Part shown: positions 37,420 through 43,246 of the stretch, piece by piece | How the letters are laid out: each line of letters opens with the position of its first letter | Numbering within the stretch: the first letter of the stretch is position 1 | DNA from: Planctomycetota bacterium | GTDB lineage: Bacteria > Planctomycetota > B15-G4 | DNA: 43,246 bases | Assembly: GCA_029245865.1 (NCBI GenBank) | Contig: JAQWOM010000045.1 | Location: 1-43,246 of the forward strand | Direction of reading: 5' to 3' | Notes under the pieces: generated by a model | Databases searched by the model: none | Seen by the model: only the letters and a program-made list of their open reading frames with translations | Told to the model about the DNA's origin: nothing | Made by a program: the position numbers and the translations under genes

Positions 37420-39268
37420 CGCCCCCGGGCCCACGCTCATTCTTGACCGGGAAGGTCGAGCGCTGCCCTTCGATGGCAGGCGTCTGACGGCTTCGATTCG
37501 CCGGACCCTCTCGGTCCTGAATCCGGCGGCATCCAGCACGACAGCCTTTGAGGCCGAAGATCTGTCTCGGGTCATCGGCCGTTTCCTCGAGTTGTCTGGA
37601 GCCAAGCGAACACTCAGCGCCGAAGCGCTCGCGGGTCATGTGCTGCAGGTGCTGCAGTCAGCCGGGCATGAAGAAGCGGCACGCCTGTATGCACGCTCAC
37701 GCAGTCGGCGCGAGCAAGGGGTGGCCCTTCGAATCTCAGACTTGATCGAAGCCGAAATCGACCTGTCTCGGGGCGAAGCCGTCCTGATCGGCAACGAGGT
37801 CGAGCAGGGCCTGGCAGCAGCGGGCCTGCGAGATCCGAGCGTGAGTCTTCTTCGAGAGTGGGTCGATCACGTGTTGCGGCGACGGGGTGTCGCGCAGGGC
37901 TTGGTCCGCCCCTCGCTGGTTGGAGTCGCTCCGGACTCTCTTCAGAGCCTGCTTGCTGATGGGCAGCCGGGGGTGTCGGCGGAATTGCGCGGCTCAAGAG
38001 GGCTTCTCAGTTCGTATGCGATGACAGACGTTTTTCCCGAAGATGTGGCCCTGGCCCATTCGAGAGGATTGCTCGATCTTGAAGCCTTGGCCTCGTCCAA
38101 CCGGGTGCATGGTCTGTGCGTTGCTCCATGGGGCTTGCCGCAGATTCGCAAGGCGCCTGCTGAGGCGCGCATGGCCGTTCTCGGCGAGTTGTTGCGCGAT
38201 CTGGCGGGGCTCGTGTCTCACGAAGTGCGTGTTTTGTGGAACGGGCCACGGCCCGCCGAGCAGGACCTCCTGCAACTCGAACATCACCTGGCGATGCCTG
38301 TCGATGTGGGGGCGCGGATCGTGCTCTGCCTGGATGGCTCCGACCCAGAGCTGGTGCGCGCCTTCCTTGCTCATCCTTCGCTGACACGTACATGTCGGCT
38401 TCGGGTGCACGGACCGCAGCTGGATCCCACCCTGATTCCCGAGATCGTCGCGCGCACTGCGGATGTTGAAGTCGCGCGCCGGGCGCCACGACCTGGACTC
38501 GTGGCGGGTTCTTGCTCACTGAGCTTGCTCAGGCATGCACTGCAATCTCGTCAGGCAGGAGTGGCGAGTGATCTCGCCGACTCGGATCAGGTCGGCGATC
38601 CGTCGGGTTTTCTCGATGCAGTCGAGGAGACGGCGGAACTGGCCACCGCTGGGTTGGCAGCTTGGCATGACCTGGGAGTGGGAAAGGCAGCCGGAGAGTC
38701 CATCGAAGACAGGCTGGGCCAGTCGCTCCCCGTGACCTGGTGGCTTGAGCCCGCTGGCATGGTGCAGGCACGGGTGGTGTTGCTTGGAGCTGGTGCTCAG
38801 GCTCGGCAAAACGGCCGCGACCTTGCGGTGGCGGTTGGCGACCGGCTGCGCCGTGGCTGGATCAGCCGCTGGCCAGTTGATCCTGGCGACAACGTCTGGG
38901 AGCCCCAGCGCCTCGGAGGCGGTCCGAGCAACCTCGAGTTGCATCCCGCCTCACCGCGAGCGCAGCGCCGATTCCGCCAGCTCGATTTGCCGTTAGAATC
39001 TCCACGATCGACGAGATTTGAGTACTCCCAAGGAGCGGCATTCGACCCCGAGCAGGAGCCGCTGGGAGAGGGTGAAACCTTTTCGCATGACGGCGAGGCC
39101 GATCCGGCAGCACGAGGACGCGAAGTTGTGGAGTTGCGTCGCTGCCTGGGTTGCGCCGAACATGCACCAGCACCTCGCAAGGCTTCCGACGCCTCTGTAC
39201 GTGAATCGTTCCTTCGTGCTTTCCTAGAACCTTCCCTAAACGAAGCAGATATCTCTCCATGCGCCTGA
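37391..39268 (+). CDS. ATP-cone protein with degenerate class III RNR (NrdD)-like body
   Basis: The 625-residue protein opens with an ATP-cone (about 15-105: LILDREGRALPFDGRRLTAS, LARLYARSRSRR-type end). The next part weakly resembles the N-terminal half of anaerobic ribonucleotide reductase: YAMTDVFPEDVALAHSRGLL (near residue 208) recalls the 'AHxxGxxHxHDL' region, but the HDL is LEALAS. No RVxGY glycyl-radical motif is present near the C-terminus; only one CxxC (RCLGCAEH) is seen. I infer a non-catalytic relative. The start is ATG 37391 or GTG 37403; the latter has GGAGG 5 nt upstream. It overlaps nrdR by 29 bp and smc by 10 bp. It is unlikely to be a random open frame, because it is long and bounded by coupled genes. 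Confidence 0.65.
   Translation: MEGCVRRNVDAPGPTLILDREGRALPFDGRRLTASIRRTLSVLNPAASSTTAFEAEDLSRVIGRFLELSGAKRTLSAEALAGHVLQVLQSAGHEEAARLYARSRSRREQGVALRISDLIEAEIDLSRGEAVLIGNEVEQGLAAAGLRDPSVSLLREWVDHVLRRRGVAQGLVRPSLVGVAPDSLQSLLADGQPGVSAELRGSRGLLSSYAMTDVFPEDVALAHSRGLLDLEALASSNRVHGLCVAPWGLPQIRKAPAEARMAVLGELLRDLAGLVSHEVRVLWNGPRPAEQDLLQLEHHLAMPVDVGARIVLCLDGSDPELVRAFLAHPSLTRTCRLRVHGPQLDPTLIPEIVARTADVEVARRAPRPGLVAGSCSLSLLRHALQSRQAGVASDLADSDQVGDPSGFLDAVEETAELATAGLAAWHDLGVGKAAGESIEDRLGQSLPVTWWLEPAGMVQARVVLLGAGAQARQNGRDLAVAVGDRLRRGWISRWPVDPGDNVWEPQRLGGGPSNLELHPASPRAQRRFRQLDLPLESPRSTRFEYSQGAAFDPEQEPLGEGETFSHDGEADPAARGREVVELRRCLGCAEHAPAPRKASDASVRESFLRAFLEPSLNEADISPCA
37393..37397 (+). promoter_or_regulatory. 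Shine-Dalgarno candidate for a GTG start at 37403
   Basis: GGAGG lies 5 nt before GTG 37403, inside the end of nrdR. It competes with ATG 37391, which has no clear ribosome binding site, as the true start of the ATP-cone gene. Confidence 0.5.
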
Positions 39269-42200
39269 CCCGCGTCGAAATACACGGTTTTAAATCGTTC
39301 GCCGACCGTACGAACCTCGATCTCCCCAAGGGCTTGACGGCCATCGTCGGTCCCAATGGCTGCGGCAAGTCGAATGTTATCGACGCGGTCAAATGGGCCC
39401 TCGGAGAGCAAAAAGCCTCGGCTTTGCGTGGCAGCGAGATGCTCGATGTCATCTTCAAAGGCAACGGTGCACGTGGCGCCCGCAATTTCGCCGAAGTGTC
39501 TCTGCTCTTCGACAATTCCGATGGCGTCATGCGGACGGAGTTTGCGGAGGTCGTCATCACCCGTCGCCTTTTCCGGAGCGGTGAGAGTGAGTACCTGATC
39601 AACAAGCGGTCGGTTCGTCTCAAGGACGTTCGCGACTTGCTCATGGACACGGGCCTGGGGACTGGCGCGTATTCCGTGATGGAACAGGGGCGGATCGATG
39701 CCGTGCTTTCGGCCAATGCCCTCGAGCGCCGCCGCATCTTCGAGGAAGCTGCGGGAATCAGTCGTTACCGGGCGCGACGCCGTGAGGCTGAATCGAAATT
39801 GGCAAGGACCCAGCAGAATCTGGTGCGCCTCGCAGACATCGTGGAAGAACTCGAGCGTCGTGAGCGTTCGCTCAAGCAGCAGGCAGGTCGCGCTCGGGCC
39901 TATCTCGCGGCACGTGACCGCATTCAGTTGCTCAAGTCACGATTCTATATTCATCAATACAAGTCGTTCGGGCAGCAGCTCGAGGAGCAGTCCGGGCTAG
40001 TGGATTCTGCGACCGGGGCTGATGCGGAGGCGCGCCAGGCCGTGGAGGCTGCTCGCGCAGAAGTGACTGTTTTGCAGACAAGCCTTTCGGAGACCCGGGC
40101 CCTCGTTGATCAGGGTGCCGAGGCTTTCCGAAAAGCCTCGGGCGAAGTGGAAGCTCTTTCAGAACGGCAAACGGCACTGCGAGATCGGGTTGCAGAGGCA
40201 GAAGAGCGCCAAGCCCTGCTCGAACAGCGTTTCCTGGGGCTGGAGCGTGCTCTGGCGGAGCGTCGCGTTGAGTCTGAAGAGATTCTTGCGCGTTTTGATG
40301 CCGTCGCACTCGAGGTTGCAGGTTGCCAGGGAGAAGTCGATGTCAGCGAAGCGGCTTTTCACGAATCTGAATCTGTGCTGTCTCTGGCCCGAGGGGCCGA
40401 GGAACTTCGCCGAGCAGAAGCTTTAGGAGTTCTCGAGAGCTTGACCGGAGTGCGCAATGAGCGCTCCGAGGCGGAGGCGCGACGGGCGGGGCTCGAGGCG
40501 TCACGCGAGAGGCTCGACAAGCAGGTGCGAGAACTTTCCGATCAGAAGCAGGTCTTGGCTGCCGAGCAAGGAGAGCTCTTTGCTGGTGCGCGGGATCTCG
40601 AGCAGACTCTGGCCGTAGCGCAACAGCGAGTTGAGCAAGGGCGGGGACGCCGCGAGGCATTGTCCGCAGAACTTGTTACTTGCGATGCCCAGTTGGCGGA
40701 GGCGCGCGAAGATCATGCAGGCAACGATTCTCATCGTCGCGCACTCGATGGTCTGATCGAGAGGCGAGAGGGCGTGACCCCCGGTGCGAAGGCTTTGCTG
40801 GATGCGAACCTTCCAGGCGTGGAGGGAATGCTCGTTGATCTGCTGCGTGCACCGGCGGCTCTTGCAGATGCCGTGGAAGCGGCTCTCGGGGCCACGACGC
40901 AGGCCGTGCTCGTCTCTGATCGTGAGAGTGGCTTGGCAGCACTTGCTCATCTGCGACGAGTGCAGGGCGGACGGGTGCTGTTGGTGCCCCGGTCTGGGCT
41001 GCATGGGCGTCAGGGAGTGGCCGAGGGCGAGAGGCTGATTGATTCCCTGCAGATTCTTCAAAACACCGATGTTTTCGAGGCGCTGCTCGGACATGTGCGC
41101 CTGGTGGAGAACCGGGAAGCCCTTGTGAATTGCAGGGCCGACGGGACGACGGTCTGGGTCACGCCTGGCGGTGACTTGCTGGACGAGCGTGGTGTCGTGC
41201 GCGGCGGAGCTGCTGGTGAAGAGGGCGGCCTGGTCAGTCGTCGAGCCGAGCGAGACGCATTGGTGATCACATGCGATCAGATTAAGACTGATATTGACAA
41301 GCTCGGGGTGACGCGCGCTGAAGTCGCGCACGGTTTGGCCGGTGCCGAAGAAGCGCTTGCAGCAGCCGAATCGCACGCGCGCTCGCTACACGTCAAGCAA
41401 GAGCGCGCACGTGAGCGCGAGCAACAGGCAGCCGTTCGGCAGCATGCCGTGCACCGCGAGATCGCCCTGCGGACGGTTGACCAGCAAGAGTTGTCTGCCG
41501 GTTTGATTTCTGTTGAGTCAAAGGTTGCGGCACTTCTCGAACAAGAGCAGGTGCACCAAGTTCAGGTGGAAGCCGACACGGCTCAGCAGAAGGTCATCGA
41601 AGAAAAGCTGCACACCATGCAGGCCGAGGTGCGTGCAGCCCACGAGACTGTCTCGACCGCGAAGCTGGAGTTGTCGAAGCGCGAGGAGCGTCGCGAGGCT
41701 CTTGAGTCCGAGAAGAAGCACGTCGCGCGCGGACTTGAGGAGCGAGGCCGCGATTTGGAGTTGGCGCAGAAGGAGCTCGAACAGCTGGCAGACCGCCGCA
41801 AGGGGCTGGAAGGAGAGCAAGCTCAGCTCGAACAGCGGTCGGTCGCTTTGAGCGATGTGCGTGATGCATGCGCTGGCGACCTTGAGAAAGCGCGCGTGTC
41901 TGCTGCCGAGCTTGGACAGCGGCAGGCCGGTGCGCAGGAACTGGTGGTTGAATCCGAGCGCCTCCAAGAAGTCTGCGGAGTCGAGCTCTCGACTCGAAAG
42001 ATGGAGGCTCAGGAGACTCGAATCCGGCGTGATGAGTTGCGTCGCCAGGTTCTCGAAGAGCTTGAAGTTGACCTGGATGTTCAGCAGGTCATTGAGGTGC
42101 CGGCTGCGTCAGATGCCGATGAGGCGGAGCCTGCTCCCCTCGCAGAGCTTGAAGTCGAGACCGACTGGGAAGCCGTTGAGGCCGAAATCGAGGAACTGCG

Positions 42201-43023
42201 AGGCCGCTTGTCGCGTATGGGCAACGTGAATCTTGAGGCTGTTGATGAGCTCGCCACGGTTCTGGAGCGGTTGACGTTCCTGGTCGGCCAGCGCGACGAC
42301 TTGCTGCAGGCTCAGAATTCACTCACGGATACGATTCGTCGTGTAAACAAAGAATCGCGCGAGCGATTCCAGGTGACGTTCGATGAAGTGCGTGAACACT
42401 TCAGAGGTATTTTCCGGAAGCTCTTCCGTGGCGGTCGGGCAGACATCTGCTTGGCCGAAGGGGAAGACATCCTGGAGGCAGGGATTGAGATCAATGTGGC
42501 GCCTCCCGGAAAAGACTCTCGGGCGATCACCCTGCTCTCGGGCGGTGAACGTACCTTGACTGCCGTTGGGCTTTTGTTCGCTCTCTTCAAGGCTCGCCCC
42601 GCTCCGGTTTGTCTCTTGGACGAAGTGGATGCTGCTTTGGACGAGACAAATATTGATCGCTTCTGCACGGTGCTTGAGGACTTCCTCGGACAAACACAGT
42701 TCATCGTGGTGACGCACGCTCGTCGAACCATGAGCTATTCGGACACTGTGTTTGGTGTGACCATGCAAGAACATGGCGTGTCGAGAGTGCTCTCACTGAC
42801 GTTGCAAGAGTTTGATGAGCGCAAGGAAAAGGCACTGAGCGCAGGTCAATCTTCGCCGAGTGACGGTGAGGCATCCGAGGCGGCTCAAGAACGTGATGGA
42901 GGCGCCGAGAGCGATCAGACTCCAGCAACACGTCGCGAACTGCTGACGGAAGACGACCGAAGTGGCGGTGATCGACTGGGGGTCAGTTCGGCTGCCCCTG
43001 AGATGGATATCAGCGCAAGTTGA
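39259..43023 (+). CDS. smc: SMC chromosome-condensation ATPase
   Basis: SMC dimers with ScpA and ScpB extrude DNA loops and help segregate the chromosome. The 1254-residue protein has the N-terminal motif IHGFKSFADRTNLDLPKGL, Walker A GPNGCGKS (31-38) and the Q-loop region around YSVMEQGRID. Two long coiled coils flank a hinge (about 507-650, VTPGAKALLDANLPGVEGML). The C-terminal head has the signature LLSGGERTL (about 1092-1100), Walker B VCLLDEVDAALDE (D1121, E1122) and THARRTMSYSD. A ~70-residue polar tail (about 1180-1254) follows the last conserved strand. The start ATG 39259 overlaps the preceding gene by 10 bp. scpA and scpB are not in the window. Confidence 0.97.
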   Translation: MRLTRVEIHGFKSFADRTNLDLPKGLTAIVGPNGCGKSNVIDAVKWALGEQKASALRGSEMLDVIFKGNGARGARNFAEVSLLFDNSDGVMRTEFAEVVITRRLFRSGESEYLINKRSVRLKDVRDLLMDTGLGTGAYSVMEQGRIDAVLSANALERRRIFEEAAGISRYRARRREAESKLARTQQNLVRLADIVEELERRERSLKQQAGRARAYLAARDRIQLLKSRFYIHQYKSFGQQLEEQSGLVDSATGADAEARQAVEAARAEVTVLQTSLSETRALVDQGAEAFRKASGEVEALSERQTALRDRVAEAEERQALLEQRFLGLERALAERRVESEEILARFDAVALEVAGCQGEVDVSEAAFHESESVLSLARGAEELRRAEALGVLESLTGVRNERSEAEARRAGLEASRERLDKQVRELSDQKQVLAAEQGELFAGARDLEQTLAVAQQRVEQGRGRREALSAELVTCDAQLAEAREDHAGNDSHRRALDGLIERREGVTPGAKALLDANLPGVEGMLVDLLRAPAALADAVEAALGATTQAVLVSDRESGLAALAHLRRVQGGRVLLVPRSGLHGRQGVAEGERLIDSLQILQNTDVFEALLGHVRLVENREALVNCRADGTTVWVTPGGDLLDERGVVRGGAAGEEGGLVSRRAERDALVITCDQIKTDIDKLGVTRAEVAHGLAGAEEALAAAESHARSLHVKQERAREREQQAAVRQHAVHREIALRTVDQQELSAGLISVESKVAALLEQEQVHQVQVEADTAQQKVIEEKLHTMQAEVRAAHETVSTAKLELSKREERREALESEKKHVARGLEERGRDLELAQKELEQLADRRKGLEGEQAQLEQRSVALSDVRDACAGDLEKARVSAAELGQRQAGAQELVVESERLQEVCGVELSTRKMEAQETRIRRDELRRQVLEELEVDLDVQQVIEVPAASDADEAEPAPLAELEVETDWEAVEAEIEELRGRLSRMGNVNLEAVDELATVLERLTFLVGQRDDLLQAQNSLTDTIRRVNKESRERFQVTFDEVREHFRGIFRKLFRGGRADICLAEGEDILEAGIEINVAPPGKDSRAITLLSGGERTLTAVGLLFALFKARPAPVCLLDEVDAALDETNIDRFCTVLEDFLGQTQFIVVTHARRTMSYSDTVFGVTMQEHGVSRVLSLTLQEFDERKEKALSAGQSSPSDGEASEAAQERDGGAESDQTPATRRELLTEDDRSGGDRLGVSSAAPEMDISAS

Positions 43024-43164
43024 TGCGTGTTCGCCGTCTGGAAGTGTGCTGCTGAGGCCAGGAAGTGGGCTCGCAAACGGCCTTTGGGGCCGAAAACCTG
43101 GGGCTCCGTCCGCCGAGGCTGGTCACGGGGGCCTGTTTCAGATGTGATATTTGAAGGGCCCCAG

Positions 43165-43184
43165 GAACTCCCCCAGAGGAGTTC
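43165..43184 (+). terminator. Small hairpin downstream of smc, possible terminator
   Basis: GAACTCC and GGAGTTC form a perfect 7 bp stem with a 6 nt loop (CCCAGA), 141 bp after the smc stop. No T-run follows directly, so this is a weak candidate. The rest of 43024-43246 shows no supported gene. Confidence 0.3.
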
Positions 43185-43246
43185 ACTGCGGTTCGTTCTT
43201 AACCCGAAGCCGATCTGAGGGTCGGCCGGGCATCCAACCCCAGCCA

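Noticed and set aside
43027..43218. 63-codon open frame after smc
   Set aside because: No ribosome binding site and no recognisable protein features; it overlaps a hairpin.

Overview
The window is high-GC bacterial chromosomal DNA, most likely from a member of the Planctomycetota. That placement is inferred from family content: large exported proteins built from carboxypeptidase-regulatory-like repeats, PPC and NPCBM domains, a TPR/O-antigen-ligase fusion, a membrane Ser/Thr kinase with HEAT-like repeats, an archaeal-type (type II) methionine aminopeptidase, and a C-terminal exported-protein domain of a kind I associate with planctomycete secretomes. No rRNA is present to confirm it. I see no insertion sequence, prophage, CRISPR array or plasmid function. 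The genes look intact and vertically inherited.

Layout. Positions 1-80 hold a tRNA-Pro(GGG). 320-2107 has an esterase-fold protein that lacks its nucleophile serine, convergent with the methionine aminopeptidase. 2408-7747 is a tandem duplication of a two-gene secretion cassette: a small exported protein followed by an HExxH metalloprotease-like protein. A strong hairpin separates the copies. 7800-12970 holds two envelope-glycan-type membrane proteins with TPR-like tails, one of them translationally coupled to a trypsin-like lipoprotein. 13079-19605 holds a TPR-bearing HExxH protein, a nine-repeat surface or periplasmic protein and a radical SAM/SPASM enzyme.

19707-25628 (minus strand) is a dense proteostasis operon in the order groEL (GGM tail) - groES - groEL (no GGM tail) - dnaJ - grpE - fmdB-like. 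dnaK is not in the window. A divergent NPCBM protein and a HEAT-repeat protein follow.

28722-43023 is a long co-oriented block: Trm112-like, yidC, SGNH hydrolase, mnmE, membrane Ser/Thr kinase, ligand-binding lipoprotein, nrdR, a protein with an ATP-cone and weak class III ribonucleotide-reductase resemblance, and smc. Several junctions overlap (GTGA, ATGA, 29 bp and 10 bp), which suggests translational coupling.

The best candidates for undescribed biology are the duplicated small-protein/metalloprotease cassette, the NrdR-coupled apparently non-catalytic RNR-like protein joined to smc, the kinase coupled to an orphan ligand-binding lipoprotein, and the trypsin-like lipoprotein coupled to an O-antigen-ligase-like enzyme. 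All functional statements rest on reading motifs by eye; no database search was run.
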